This document shows, in pieces, positions 33,991 to 43,763 of a DNA stretch of 64,000 nucleotides; the first letter of the stretch is position 1; each line of letters begins with the position of its first letter. Made by a program: the position numbers and the translations under genes. The stretch comes from Candidatus Obscuribacterales bacterium (lineage in GTDB: Bacteria; Cyanobacteriota; Vampirovibrionia; Obscuribacterales; Obscuribacteraceae): contig JAIELX010000006.1 of assembly GCA_019752635.1 (NCBI GenBank), forward strand, positions 1 through 64,000, read 5' to 3'. Below the pieces are notes generated by a model. The model was not told the origin of the DNA. It ran no database searches and saw only the letters and a program-made list of their open reading frames with translations.

Positions 33991-35036
33991 GTCACCGTGT
34001 CCGGGATTCTAGTCCGTTGCTCTTCACCCTCAGATTTTTCGAGCAACATTGCCGGAAAATCGGTGAACTCCTGATTTAGAGTTCTGCTGCCGATTTGTTG
34101 TCGAGTTTCAGGCGTAATGAAATCCGCCACGATATAGGTCGGTCTTCCTCTTACTTCATCGAGAACTTTGGACAAGTAAATGCCGATCATTCCTGCACAA
34201 AAAATTTGTACGCCGGTGAACAGAGAGCCGATCGAACCCACTGCCAACAGAGTGTCGGGGGTGGACGGAAGGGACGAGTGTATTACCGCCCATGTAATCA
34301 GACCGACTATTCCAACGGTGAGGAAAGTCAGACCGACTGCCGGTAACATCAGAAGAGGCGCGGAGCTGAACGCAAGTAGTCCGTCCGTCGCCAGAGAAAG
34401 TAACTTCTTCAGAGTGTAAGTGCTCTCGCCGACTTCGCGGGCGCCGCGGTCAATCGCAATGCCGATTTGTCGAAATCCGAGCCAAGGAATTTGCCCGCGC
34501 AAGAATCGGGTCTTTTCGGGCATTTTGTTCAATGCTTCAATGACACGCCTGTCCATCAGGCGGAAATCGCCGGTGTCCCAGGGGATTTGAATGCTGGACA
34601 CGGCTCCGAGCAAACGATAGAACAAGTAGGCTGACAGTCTTTTGGTCAGTCTATCTCGGCGACTTGACCTTTGAGCGTAGACCACGTCGTAACCGGCGCG
34701 CCAGTACTTGAGCATCTCGGGAATGAGCTCCGGTGGATCTTGCAAGTCCGAATCGATGTTGACGACGGCACGACCTGCCGTATGGTCGAGACCTGCCGAA
34801 ATGGCTGCCTGTTGACCAAAGTTTCTTGAGAGAACGACAAGCTTAACGTTGTCGACTTCTTTAGCTAGTTGCAGCAAGGCATTGCTGGTTTCGGCACGAC
34901 TGCCGTCGTTCACGAAGACCACTTCGTACGAAATTTTCAACGGCGAAAACACTTGATAGAGCCGCTCCAACAGCAACACCAGATTCTTCGGGTGTTCGTT
35001 ATAGACGGCTACAACAATTGAAAGGTCGCAAGTCAT
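33987..35036 (-). CDS. Polyprenyl-phosphate glycosyltransferase (GT2, GtrB/ArnC type)
   Basis: A 349-residue GT2 enzyme. The N-terminal catalytic domain has LSIVVAVYNEHPKNL, the nucleotide/metal motif VVNIDSDLQDPPE (D-x-D) and the acceptor-side TGDFRLMDRRVIEAL. Two C-terminal membrane helices (about 225-255 and 265-300) are as in GtrB and dolichol-phosphate-mannose synthases. It should load a sugar from a nucleotide donor onto undecaprenyl phosphate. The 4-bp overlap with the YfhO gene suggests translational coupling and a donor/acceptor pair. Confidence 0.9.
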   Translation of the reverse strand: MTCDLSIVVAVYNEHPKNLVLLLERLYQVFSPLKISYEVVFVNDGSRAETSNALLQLAKEVDNVKLVVLSRNFGQQAAISAGLDHTAGRAVVNIDSDLQDPPELIPEMLKYWRAGYDVVYAQRSSRRDRLTKRLSAYLFYRLLGAVSSIQIPWDTGDFRLMDRRVIEALNKMPEKTRFLRGQIPWLGFRQIGIAIDRGAREVGESTYTLKKLLSLATDGLLAFSSAPLLMLPAVGLTFLTVGIVGLITWAVIHSSLPSTPDTLLAVGSIGSLFTGVQIFCAGMIGIYLSKVLDEVRGRPTYIVADFITPETRQQIGSRTLNQEFTDFPAMLLEKSEGEEQRTRIPDTVT

Positions 35037-35252
35037 GTATTCCGGTTGCTCCCTGAGGCTCCTGCCGCGCCTGTACCATTTCTAGCCTGGTGGCGTTGCA
35101 GGGTCATTACCTAAACGGATCGATATCTCTCAACAACACCAGATTGTCCTTCCTAACATGTGTTTCGGTCAACCGCAGTAAGGGTGTACCGTAACAGCAT
35201 GAGCGAATTTTAGAGATGGCAAAATGCCGAGACCGTGATGTTTGGGGTTGTT

Positions 35253-36185
35253 TTAGTTCAAGTTAATCTGCTTTAGCCAATCCCAAGTTTTCTTAATTCC
35301 CTCTTCCAGTTGGGTTTCGGGTTCCCAGTTAAGATATTGCTTAGCTCTCTCCACGTCCAATACATTCGACGGCACGTCGGCGCTGCGTGCAGAGTGATAT
35401 TTGACTTCGACCGGTTGGTCCGCCACGGCCTTGATGCATTTGACTATCTCGTTGAGCGAGAATCCCTGCCCTTTTCCGATGTTGAACACTCGCGGCTCGT
35501 TCTCGGACGGGCAGTATTCCGCCGCCATTACTAATGCCTTAGCGGCATCGCGGATATAAATGTAGTCACGAACGACTTCGCCGTCTCCCCATATATTGAT
35601 TGACTTTCCTTGCCGGACGTTTCCGAGAAACACTGCTACCGCTCCTTGCTTCGCGGCCGGATTTTGTAATTCCCCGTAGGGATTCGATAGGCGAGCAACT
35701 ATGTAGTCCAGATTGTGGAGCCTGTAATACATGTGCAGGTACTTTTCGATAGCGAGTTTGGTAATTCCGTAGGAGCAGATTGGTTCCGTAGGATGATCTT
35801 CTGCGATGGGGAGGGCTTGCGGTACACCATATACGGTGCCGCCGGATGATATGAAAATTAGCTTCTTGACGCTGTACTGGCACGCGGATTGAAGTAGCTG
35901 CAAGCTGTCCAGCACGTTCGATCGCACGTCGAATAGAGGGTCTTCGTTGGAGGTTGCCGGCAGGGTTGTGTACGCTAAGTGAAATACCCAATCCATTCCT
36001 TTTACTGCAGAATCAACTTCGCCATGGTTGGCAAAGTCACCGTAGACATAATTGATTCGCGAATCAGGTTTGCGATAACGACTGGGGTAGCGGTCAAAGC
36101 TGGTGACTTTGTGACCCGCTTCCAGCAGTGCATCAGCCAGATTTGTGCCGATGAATCCGTTACCGCCAATAATCAGTGCCTTCAT
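35253..36185 (-). CDS. NAD-dependent sugar epimerase/dehydratase (SDR)
   Basis: A 310-residue extended short-chain dehydrogenase. The preferred start is MKALIIGGNGFIG at 36185 with an AAAGG site 7 bp upstream; the frame extends to 36224 but would then run into the neighbouring GT4 gene. The cofactor motif is GGNGFIG, and the catalytic triad is in FISSGGTVYG ... SYGITKLAIE (Ser/Tyr/Lys). The C-terminal half follows the UDP-glucose-4-epimerase/GDP-sugar pattern (FNIGKGQGFSLNE). It likely supplies a nucleotide sugar for the nearby transferases. The exact sugar is unknown. Confidence 0.88.
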   Translation of the reverse strand: MKALIIGGNGFIGTNLADALLEAGHKVTSFDRYPSRYRKPDSRINYVYGDFANHGEVDSAVKGMDWVFHLAYTTLPATSNEDPLFDVRSNVLDSLQLLQSACQYSVKKLIFISSGGTVYGVPQALPIAEDHPTEPICSYGITKLAIEKYLHMYYRLHNLDYIVARLSNPYGELQNPAAKQGAVAVFLGNVRQGKSINIWGDGEVVRDYIYIRDAAKALVMAAEYCPSENEPRVFNIGKGQGFSLNEIVKCIKAVADQPVEVKYHSARSADVPSNVLDVERAKQYLNWEPETQLEEGIKKTWDWLKQINLN

Positions 36186-36196
36186 GAAAATGCCTT

Positions 36197-37639
36197 TTAT
36201 CTTGCCGTCATATGCGGTACGCAATCACCTGCATCAGAGCAATTGTTGGTACCGAGTACATTGTTATATACCGCCTCGATGTCATCTACCATTTGCGGAA
36301 CGGTTCGCTCGGGTTTTATATTGTCGCGTAATTGCAGCAACAAGGAGCGGTCGGTCAATAGTCTGTGTAGCTGTTCACGCAGCGAGTTTACGCTGTTTAA
36401 CTCAAATAGCAAACCGTTGACTTCATGGTGAATCAATTCAGCCATGCCACCTAGATTTGTAGCGACAAGCGGCGTGGCAGTGGCTAGCGCCGACTGAATT
36501 ACTAGCGGCGTGTTTTCATACCAGCGAGAAGGCACGACCAGAACATCTAGTTGTTGAAGTACTGCGCCAAGTTTTTCGTTGGCAAATGTACCGCAAAATT
36601 CAATCTTTGCCGCATTCGCCCCTGAAGCCGCTTGCTTAAGTAGCTTCTGACCGAATTCCGGAAACTGTTCCGGGTTGCCGTAGATTTTCAAAATGGCGTC
36701 GGCGTTGGTCGGCAACGCGTTGAATGCATCTATTAATAGATCCGGACCTTTGTGCTCAAAGAGAGTTCCAATGAATCCGATTCGCAGGGTTGTACTTGGT
36801 TCCTTGCAGCGATGAATCTCCAGCGGTGCCGTATCAATGCCGAAAGGCACAAGACTGATTAGTTTTTCATTGATGCCATTCTCCACGAAAATATCGCGCA
36901 TCAAGCGCGTAGGCACCATAATTGCCTTAAAACTGTTTGCGGCTTCTCGAAGAACTTCGGGGCGCTTGAGGGTTGCTGCCGATGCGGCCGGCCACTTTGC
37001 CCGGCTGTAGCCAGCGTGCAGAATGTCTCCGGCCACGCCTTTGAGCGGACCGGCCATGTCCAGAGCCTTGGCTGCGATAGGGAAGCGCGCGCCCACCGCA
37101 TCGAGTAGCTCGGGTTTGGGTGGGATCAGATGCGGGGTGTAGCAGGTTAGGCATTTGCGACCACCGGGTCCGGGTCCCCTGCAGACGCTGCCGTCGGGAA
37201 GCTTAAGTTGCACTATTGGACACACAAACCAGAAATCGGTTGCTGAAAAAACTGTTGGCACGTTCTGCCGCGAAGCTGCATCCAAGATAGACGCGGAAAG
37301 GTTTTGAGCGTGAAAAACGTGCATCAGATCCGGGCGAAATGTTTTAATCAGCTCCTCTGCGTGCAGGCCGATTGCGGGGTGAACGAACTCATGCTCAAAG
37401 GTATATCCCTGCAAACGCAGGGATTCACCAAGCGAATGAACTTTCACTCCCTGAAATTCGTAGTCTTGAGACGTTGGTCCTACTGCGTGTCGAGCGTCAG
37501 TATCCGGCGGATCGGCGGTAAGCACTTGCACTTCATAACCACGATGCTGGAGTTCTTGCGCTACTTTGAGCGTCAGAACCTCCGTTCCCGCTTTGTGCTC
37601 GGGAAAAAACTTATGAACGGTAAGTAAGACCCGCTTCAT
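36197..37639 (-). CDS. GT4-type glycosyltransferase
   Basis: A 480-residue GT-B enzyme starting at MKRVLLTVHKFFPEHKAGTE (37639). The GT4 N-terminal domain includes the K-AGTE loop. A long insert, near residues 140-240, contains CRGPGPGGRKCLTCY, two Cys pairs seen in a GT4 subgroup. The donor domain has RIGFIGTLFEHKGPDLLIDA and VVPSRWYENTPLVIQSALAT. It ends 11 bp before the epimerase start, so the two form an operon. It is divergent from the GT4 gene at 37882. Confidence 0.87.
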   Translation of the reverse strand: MKRVLLTVHKFFPEHKAGTEVLTLKVAQELQHRGYEVQVLTADPPDTDARHAVGPTSQDYEFQGVKVHSLGESLRLQGYTFEHEFVHPAIGLHAEELIKTFRPDLMHVFHAQNLSASILDAASRQNVPTVFSATDFWFVCPIVQLKLPDGSVCRGPGPGGRKCLTCYTPHLIPPKPELLDAVGARFPIAAKALDMAGPLKGVAGDILHAGYSRAKWPAASAATLKRPEVLREAANSFKAIMVPTRLMRDIFVENGINEKLISLVPFGIDTAPLEIHRCKEPSTTLRIGFIGTLFEHKGPDLLIDAFNALPTNADAILKIYGNPEQFPEFGQKLLKQAASGANAAKIEFCGTFANEKLGAVLQQLDVLVVPSRWYENTPLVIQSALATATPLVATNLGGMAELIHHEVNGLLFELNSVNSLREQLHRLLTDRSLLLQLRDNIKPERTVPQMVDDIEAVYNNVLGTNNCSDAGDCVPHMTAR

Positions 37640-37881
37640 TATTGATGCGTCCACTATCAGTGCAGCGGCGACAGTATGGCAGGCGCCGCCGCCACCAAGG
37701 GTTCAATAATATCTCTTGCTTGGGAACTTGTGCCGGAATGTTTACACTTTGGCACGGTAAAGAGCCTGGTACGGCAGCTTCTAGGGGCAAGTAAAACGAA
37801 TCTCAAACAGATTACAAGTAGCAACGCTAAAATGTGCTGTTACTCAAAGTGTATGCTCTGTGGCTTGCTTAGCGGGAATTT

Positions 37882-39459
37882 ATGCGCATCTGTCTAATTT
37901 CAAGAGAGTACCCGCCCGAGACCGGCTTCGGCGGCATTGCCACGTTTGCACGTCACCTGGCTCATGGTCTCAAGGAACTTGGCCATGAAGTTGAAGTAGT
38001 AGCGTTAGCGAAGGAGCACGAACGGCAGACAGATGATGACGGCATCAAGGTGCACCGAGTTTTGCCCTTCGGCATTCCGGGTGGATTGGATAAGGTTAAT
38101 CGGTGCATGCCTTACAGTCGCTACGTGCTTTTGACTACGTTGGCGTTGTGGCGAAAGTTCCAGCAACTACACAGTGCACGACCGTTCGATGTTGCTGATT
38201 CACCTGAGTTGTTGGCTGAATCCATTTACGCTTCGGCGCTGCGTGTGGTGCCCATGGTGATTCGACTCTACACCCCTCACTCTAAGTTTATAGCGGAGAA
38301 TTTGCACAACGCAGCTGCGACATTCGACCACATGTTTGTCGCGATGTTGGAGCGGATTGCCATGACAAGCGGCGATGTTCTTACATCACCAAGCACGGAT
38401 CTGGCTGAGTTTGTGGCTGCGGACTTAAACTATCCACTTTCAAACATACACATAGTTCGCAATCCGATTGATCCCCGGGAATTCAGTCCCGAAGGGGAGA
38501 GAGCCATCGCAATGTCGGAGCGGAAGAACGTTTTGTTCGTCGGACGACTGGAAGAGCGAAAAGGAATTCAGTACCTAATCGAAGCTGTACCGCAAGTGGT
38601 GAAGCGCTGCCCTCAGGCGCACTTCATCGTTATCGGCGACGATACGGTGAATGCTTCCGGGGGGCAGCGTTCGGTACTGGCGGATTTGAAGGCTATACTT
38701 GCGCGAGCCGGTTGCACGGAAAACGTTACTTTTATTCCGCGAATTCCTTTGACGCAGTTGCCGTCTTATTATCGTTCCGCGGACCTCAGTGTTGTACCGT
38801 CGTTGTACGATAATTCTCCTTATACCTGTTTAGAAGCAATGTCTTGCGGTCGTGCGGTAATAGGCACCTCGGCCGGTGGCACCCGAGAGTACATTGTGGA
38901 TGGTGAGTCGGGCGTAATTGTGCCTCCCAAAGATGCCGTGGCGCTAGCCGACGCGATAGTTGCGCTTCTGAATAATGATGCGGAGCGTCAGCGTCTTGAA
39001 ACTAACGCCAGGCAACGGGTGTTGGATAAGTTTCAGCGCAAGCAAATTGCTCAGGAAACGGTTGAGCTGTATCAATTGGCACAAGAACGCTTCAAATCGA
39101 GTCGCAAGACGTTGTATTTGAGAGATGCCGAGCAGGCAACACCGGACGCAGCCGTCATGCTCTATTGTTTTGATCGCATGCTCTACAACCTGTTGTTTCA
39201 GGAATCGTGGCGCTTTCGCCTTAGTTATTGGTGGCATTCTGCTGCACATAGACCGAAGCTTTTCCTCGGAAAGCTCTGCTTGCTGGTTGTAAGAAAATTC
39301 TACGCGCTGGTTGGGGTTCGTAGGCACGACCAACCTCCGAAGGTTGTGGCTTGGCTGCAGTCTAAAGTGGATTGCAGGAAGGAAGACCCGATTGGCGATG
39401 TCTTGGCGGCGATTGGTTGTTCTGCTTCGGGTGGCAGGACTAAAAGTGGAGAGCCCTAG
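37882..39459 (+). CDS. GT4-type glycosyltransferase
   Basis: A 525-residue retaining glycosyltransferase with the classic order of motifs: EYPPETGFGGIATFARHLAH at the N-terminus, LFVGRLEERKGIQYLIEAVP in the donor domain, and VPSLYDNSPYTCLEAMSCG containing the EX7E-like segment. About 110 C-terminal residues extend beyond the usual GT4 length and include a basic, Trp-rich helical part. The next gene starts 1 bp after its stop, so they are co-transcribed and are probably partners in building one surface glycan. Confidence 0.9.
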   Translation: MRICLISREYPPETGFGGIATFARHLAHGLKELGHEVEVVALAKEHERQTDDDGIKVHRVLPFGIPGGLDKVNRCMPYSRYVLLTTLALWRKFQQLHSARPFDVADSPELLAESIYASALRVVPMVIRLYTPHSKFIAENLHNAAATFDHMFVAMLERIAMTSGDVLTSPSTDLAEFVAADLNYPLSNIHIVRNPIDPREFSPEGERAIAMSERKNVLFVGRLEERKGIQYLIEAVPQVVKRCPQAHFIVIGDDTVNASGGQRSVLADLKAILARAGCTENVTFIPRIPLTQLPSYYRSADLSVVPSLYDNSPYTCLEAMSCGRAVIGTSAGGTREYIVDGESGVIVPPKDAVALADAIVALLNNDAERQRLETNARQRVLDKFQRKQIAQETVELYQLAQERFKSSRKTLYLRDAEQATPDAAVMLYCFDRMLYNLLFQESWRFRLSYWWHSAAHRPKLFLGKLCLLVVRKFYALVGVRRHDQPPKVVAWLQSKVDCRKEDPIGDVLAAIGCSASGGRTKSGEP

Positions 39460-39460
39460 T

Positions 39461-42367
39461 ATGGCGGTCTCTATTCCCGCTAAAGAGGCGTCGTCCGCAG
39501 GTGTTGGAGCAGATGGGCGACGAGATTCGGCTGGTATCGCTGTTTCGGTACTGGTGCTTATCTTTTCCGTAGCTTTTTTGCTGCGCCTTTCATTCAATTT
39601 GTGGCTGCCGCACACCAACAACTTTGCTGCTTGCGACGCCTATGAATACATTCAAAACGCTCATGCGCTGGTTTCTCTGGCGCAGGCTCCCGCGACCTTT
39701 TGGGGTGATTGCATTGCCTGTTTGACCGGTAGTGGTTCCGCTGTCGCTGCGCAAAACGTGGAACGTGCGTTTGCGGGAATGAAAGATTTTGCAATCTCCG
39801 GTCCTATCTTCCCCGCCTACCTGGCGTTGAGCATGGTGTTGACCGGGGCGACAGCGCTGCCCGACTATGCAGCGTGGCCGCATTTGCTCGTCGGCCAATC
39901 GATGATGTCGGCGTTAATGTGCGTGTTCATAACACTGATCGGGTTCTATTGCTTCGGGCGACGTGCCGGGGTTGCCGCTGGAGTGATTGCGGCGCTTTAT
40001 CCCGGCTTTATTGTTAATTCCGGACGCTTGTACTCGGAGTCATTTGCGTGTGTCCTGCTGTCAGGTCTTATTTGGTTGGTGGCGAGGAGTTTTCGCAACG
40101 GTGGTAATGCGCTGCCAGTGGTTTTTCTTAGCGGCGCACTGGCAGGATCGCTGCAGCTGACCCGATCGGTAATGGCCGTAGTGACTCTGGCAATGTTGCC
40201 TCTTACAGTGGTGAGTCGAAAGAAGGGACAAATTTCGCGCGCGTTCGTTGCCAATTCTGCAATGGCGTTAGTTGTTTTTGCGGCAGGTTTTTGCGTTCCG
40301 GCGCTGCCCTGGCTCGGCTTCCAAAAGCTTGCTTTCGGTGGTGGAGGTCTCGTTGTCGATCGTGTCGGGCGCTATAATTTTTTCGTAGGCAATAACGTTG
40401 ACATCGGCGGTTGGCTGTCTTATCCGTATCCCGATGGACGTGGTGTGGAGTCGCGTAGTTTTCCGCAGTTGTTCAAAGAGGCTGTAAGTAAGAGTCCGGA
40501 GCGATGGAGCAAGCTGCTTCTGGACAAACCGGCACGATTGTTCAAGTTCCCGTGGAACGACTTTAAAACACCTGTTGGACCGATCAATCACGCCGGCCAA
40601 GTTGTGTTCCATCAGGCGATTCTGTTGTGCGGCGCATTGGGACTGATCTTTTGCACCTTTTGTCGAATAGGATCAGATGCCCCTGTTATTGATCGCGCTA
40701 GCATTTATGCTCGCTCTTTTGTCGTGGCGCTATTTGCTTTCCATTGTATTTATTTCCTTTTCATTACGGTGCCGCGCTACAATCTGACCGCGATGCCGGA
40801 AGTGATTGTATTTGCGGGTGCCGGCCTGGTTGCTGTCTTTGAATTGTTTCGCTCCGCGGTGACGCGCTCGAGAGCAAGTTCTCTAGTTGTTTCACTGGCC
40901 GCTCTGATGGCGCTGCTCTGGTTGCCTCTGGTGCCGCTGTCCGCTGCTGTCTTTCCGGGAATCACGCCTGTGGCGACGTTGTGGATTGTTGCCGCATTCA
41001 GGTCTCTGGCACTTCTTGCCGTGACAGCCGCCGCTGTTTCCCTGCTGCCAAACTCCGGTTATGTGAGGGCGGCGCGGTGGCAAACAATCATTTTTGCTGT
41101 TCTGGTCGCGCCGGCTTTGTGTTTCCCTGCGAGAGCAAACGGTCGCTGGTATGAGTGGTCTGCCAACCTGGACTTTTCACACCCGCCGTTACGACAAGTG
41201 CTCAGCATTCCCGTCCGCGATGGGCGTTTGGTGCGCGGGGATGTCTACGTGATGTTTGATTCGCTCGGCGTGCATCAATTTGCCGACGGACTATCGGTAA
41301 GGGTTAACGGAATCAGTTTGAAGGATCAGCCGGTCATTGCGGGGATGTCTCTGGCTGAGTCTTTCGAGCGGGTGTTGGAAGTTTCTCCCGGCGTTTATCA
41401 ACGTGAGGGGGAACGGCAGTGGGACATGTTGTCCGCTGCTGCTGGACTGGGGAACATTGATTTGCGGCAGTGGTGCCTGGTCCTGATCCCGCAGGAATTG
41501 GTAACCGCTGCTTGCCGCAGAGCCATGGAGACTGGCTCGCAAGACATGCAACTGGAAGTTGAAATCAGTAATTCTGCGGACGTTCCGCTTACTGTATTCG
41601 GAAGTTATAAGCAAAACAACCGCGAGCGAATTATTCCGAGCGTTGATGTTTATTCGTGGGAAAAGTGTTTCTACGGTGTCGAAAATGTTGAAGGACTGAC
41701 AGACACGCGCTATGAAACTAAAGTAAGGGCAAGCAGTATCAACTGGAGCGATACGGACTTGTCGCAATCGACAGTCGGTAGGCAAACCGGTGCCACTAAC
41801 ATTGCCGTACTTGTAGCGCCTGAGCCAATCGCACGGGCGCGACACGCAGGGGCGGCGGTTGATGACGGCGGTCAAACTGAGTCAACCGCTCACACCCGAA
41901 TAATTTCGTCCTCGCCACTGGCGTCTGCGGAGCTGGACGCCAAACGCGGCAGCGTTTGTGACGTTAAGCTCAGTGCGCCGGTGACCGGAAGCGGGTGCGG
42001 ACCGGTGCTTGTTCGATTGCGTGGAAAGATTCGCAGCAGCGACGAAAGCGTTACCGGCTCCGTGGCTATTGCCGGATCATTTGCCGGTAAAAATGCTGTT
42101 AGCTCGGTTTATAAGTCTGCCTGGACTCCGCGTGTTTTGAAGTCCGGTTCCGGAGTTCGCGACTTTGAGGTCGTAGTGCCGATGCCGCTTCAACTTAAGG
42201 AACAGTCTCTGGCCGGTCTGGGTGTGACGCTGTCTTGCGCCGATCCAGACTTCGGGTACAAGAATGTCTATCGCGCCTTAGATGGTACGGTTACTTTTGA
42301 AGACCTGCGTCTTGATATTTTTGAACTAGCTGAGAGTCCGCTTGGCTTAGGACACGTAGTGTATTGA
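39461..42367 (+). CDS. GT-C-like membrane glycosyltransferase with large C-terminal extracytoplasmic domain
   Basis: A 968-residue protein starting at ATG 39461, one base after the upstream stop, with GGAG 10 bp before it. Residues about 25-560 hold roughly ten hydrophobic segments. The first loop has NNFAACDAYEYIQNAHA, an acidic motif of the kind used by GT39/PMT-type polyprenyl-sugar-dependent transferases. The last 400 residues are soluble and beta-rich (VRVNGISLKDQPVIAG, MQLEVEISNSADVPLTVFG), perhaps a carbohydrate-binding region. It probably moves a sugar from a lipid carrier onto a polymer or protein outside the membrane. Confidence 0.75.
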   Translation: MAVSIPAKEASSAGVGADGRRDSAGIAVSVLVLIFSVAFLLRLSFNLWLPHTNNFAACDAYEYIQNAHALVSLAQAPATFWGDCIACLTGSGSAVAAQNVERAFAGMKDFAISGPIFPAYLALSMVLTGATALPDYAAWPHLLVGQSMMSALMCVFITLIGFYCFGRRAGVAAGVIAALYPGFIVNSGRLYSESFACVLLSGLIWLVARSFRNGGNALPVVFLSGALAGSLQLTRSVMAVVTLAMLPLTVVSRKKGQISRAFVANSAMALVVFAAGFCVPALPWLGFQKLAFGGGGLVVDRVGRYNFFVGNNVDIGGWLSYPYPDGRGVESRSFPQLFKEAVSKSPERWSKLLLDKPARLFKFPWNDFKTPVGPINHAGQVVFHQAILLCGALGLIFCTFCRIGSDAPVIDRASIYARSFVVALFAFHCIYFLFITVPRYNLTAMPEVIVFAGAGLVAVFELFRSAVTRSRASSLVVSLAALMALLWLPLVPLSAAVFPGITPVATLWIVAAFRSLALLAVTAAAVSLLPNSGYVRAARWQTIIFAVLVAPALCFPARANGRWYEWSANLDFSHPPLRQVLSIPVRDGRLVRGDVYVMFDSLGVHQFADGLSVRVNGISLKDQPVIAGMSLAESFERVLEVSPGVYQREGERQWDMLSAAAGLGNIDLRQWCLVLIPQELVTAACRRAMETGSQDMQLEVEISNSADVPLTVFGSYKQNNRERIIPSVDVYSWEKCFYGVENVEGLTDTRYETKVRASSINWSDTDLSQSTVGRQTGATNIAVLVAPEPIARARHAGAAVDDGGQTESTAHTRIISSSPLASAELDAKRGSVCDVKLSAPVTGSGCGPVLVRLRGKIRSSDESVTGSVAIAGSFAGKNAVSSVYKSAWTPRVLKSGSGVRDFEVVVPMPLQLKEQSLAGLGVTLSCADPDFGYKNVYRALDGTVTFEDLRLDIFELAESPLGLGHVVY

Positions 42368-42419
42368 GTGCACCATGCGACCGCGCAGCGAAGTGATGCG
42401 CCTGTTCAAGACGGAGGAT

Positions 42420-43427
42420 TTAGTTGTGGCTGCCAGGGTTGACATGTGCCAGGGCTGCTGCAGTTTTCAGTACGCGACTGAGGTCATTCTTTTGAAGGGA
42501 CTTGTCGAGGTTGAATCGCCGAATTACTGACAGATAATGGCAGCGTGTCAGCTGATAACTGAGCCCGTTTCCTGCTGCTTTGTTGCTAATGACTTTTGAG
42601 GCGAGATAGGTGGTGAATGGTTTGTCGCAGACCTGGTGGATCTCAAACATCTCCCCTACGCCAAGGGATAATCGCAGATCTTGAGATTTCTCACCTTCTG
42701 TTGTCACGACAACTGCGCCGCAGCATCGATCGGTTAGATTGACGACAATTGGTTTGTCGTCGAAGTTTGAAATGAGCGCGAGTGCGTCGCTGCTAATTTT
42801 TACGGTTAGATTTTGGCCGTTGTGGACTATGTTAACGGTAATCGGTTCGCTGCCCGCTCGCACAATGACAGCACCGGATTTCAGCGTCAGGTTATCTGCT
42901 GTATTGACATAGGCGGCCCCGGATGTCGCCGTGAAAAACGGTATTCGCGATTTGGCAGTGGCAACCCATTTTTCAATCTTGACAGAGTGTTTTGCCGATG
43001 AGTTCTTCGACTCCGCAGCCGGAGCGCTAGTTTGCGCAGCTTCTAGTTCGACTCCGGCAAACGGAATCCAGTCGCTGCCAAAGTCAAATCGATTGTCGCG
43101 CGCGATCAAGGGTGCTGATTGCGGTTTTCCGCCGGGTCTAACCAGCTGGTTTTTCAAGCCGCGGGCGTAGCCAAGGCTGCCACCGATGCCGGTCATATCG
43201 GTTGGTGTTAGCATGTTGGGGGCAATGACAGGCAAGTTGAACTGCACGTTCATGACGGGGCGTGGCGGTTCGATCGCTACCGGGGGTGGCGGCGGTGGAG
43301 CCGGAGGCGGAGGTGGAGCGACGGCGACCGGCGCAGGCGTTTCGTGATGTTCATGCCCGTGGTGAGCGGAAGCTCCGGGTATGGCAAGAAGGCTCATACC
43401 TGTAAGCAGCAGTGTCAGTTTTTTCAT
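42420..43427 (-). CDS. Exported FecR-like protein with His-rich and Pro-rich N-terminus
   Basis: A 335-residue protein started at MKKLTLLLTGMSLLAIPGAS (43427), giving a normal signal peptide. The mature N-terminus begins with the metal-binding-looking HHGHEHHE, then a Pro/Ala stretch of about 35 residues. Residues about 185-260 resemble FecR-like regions (LTLKSGAVIVRAGSEPITVN ... GEMFEI). The C-terminal 70 residues are helical. It may bind metals in the periplasm. It is read in the same direction as the CsoR-type gene upstream. Confidence 0.6.
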   Translation of the reverse strand: MKKLTLLLTGMSLLAIPGASAHHGHEHHETPAPVAVAPPPPPAPPPPPPVAIEPPRPVMNVQFNLPVIAPNMLTPTDMTGIGGSLGYARGLKNQLVRPGGKPQSAPLIARDNRFDFGSDWIPFAGVELEAAQTSAPAAESKNSSAKHSVKIEKWVATAKSRIPFFTATSGAAYVNTADNLTLKSGAVIVRAGSEPITVNIVHNGQNLTVKISSDALALISNFDDKPIVVNLTDRCCGAVVVTTEGEKSQDLRLSLGVGEMFEIHQVCDKPFTTYLASKVISNKAAGNGLSYQLTRCHYLSVIRRFNLDKSLQKNDLSRVLKTAAALAHVNPGSHN

Positions 43428-43763
43428 GGTCGCGATCCTTGTCACCAGGGGTAGTGGCACACTTTTGTGGTGTCAGTTACAAACTTCTCTATCTAAGGAT
43501 GCATTAGAAGGGGAGCATCCGCAAGCTGCATCCCTGGTGGGGGGATCTGGTGCCTTGGCACGTGATCGCACTTTAAGCAATACTCTCAGCTTTTTCAGTT
43601 GGCAGAGGACTATAGCAAAAAATGCCGCCAGGACCGGCAGAGCTTGAATGATGGTTTCCCTCAAAGATTCGATGCAACAAGGTTGCAAAGCCGTCGCCTC
43701 GTAGGAAGAGACAAATATAGTACAGCCATATAACCTTCGACCGTACCTATCCCCCGGGAGGGC
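43428..43763 (-). other. Gap with a possible small Cys-containing membrane protein
   Basis: This 336-bp gap lies between the FecR-like gene and the CsoR-type gene, both on the minus strand. One minus-strand frame (43473-43688) would encode a hydrophobic helix (ALPVLAAFFAIVLCQLKKL) followed by a basic stretch and DAACGCSPSN, similar in plan to small Cys-rich membrane proteins. It has no ATG; the starts are TTG 43688 or an ATT just after GAGGGAAACC. I consider it possible but unproven. Confidence 0.3.
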
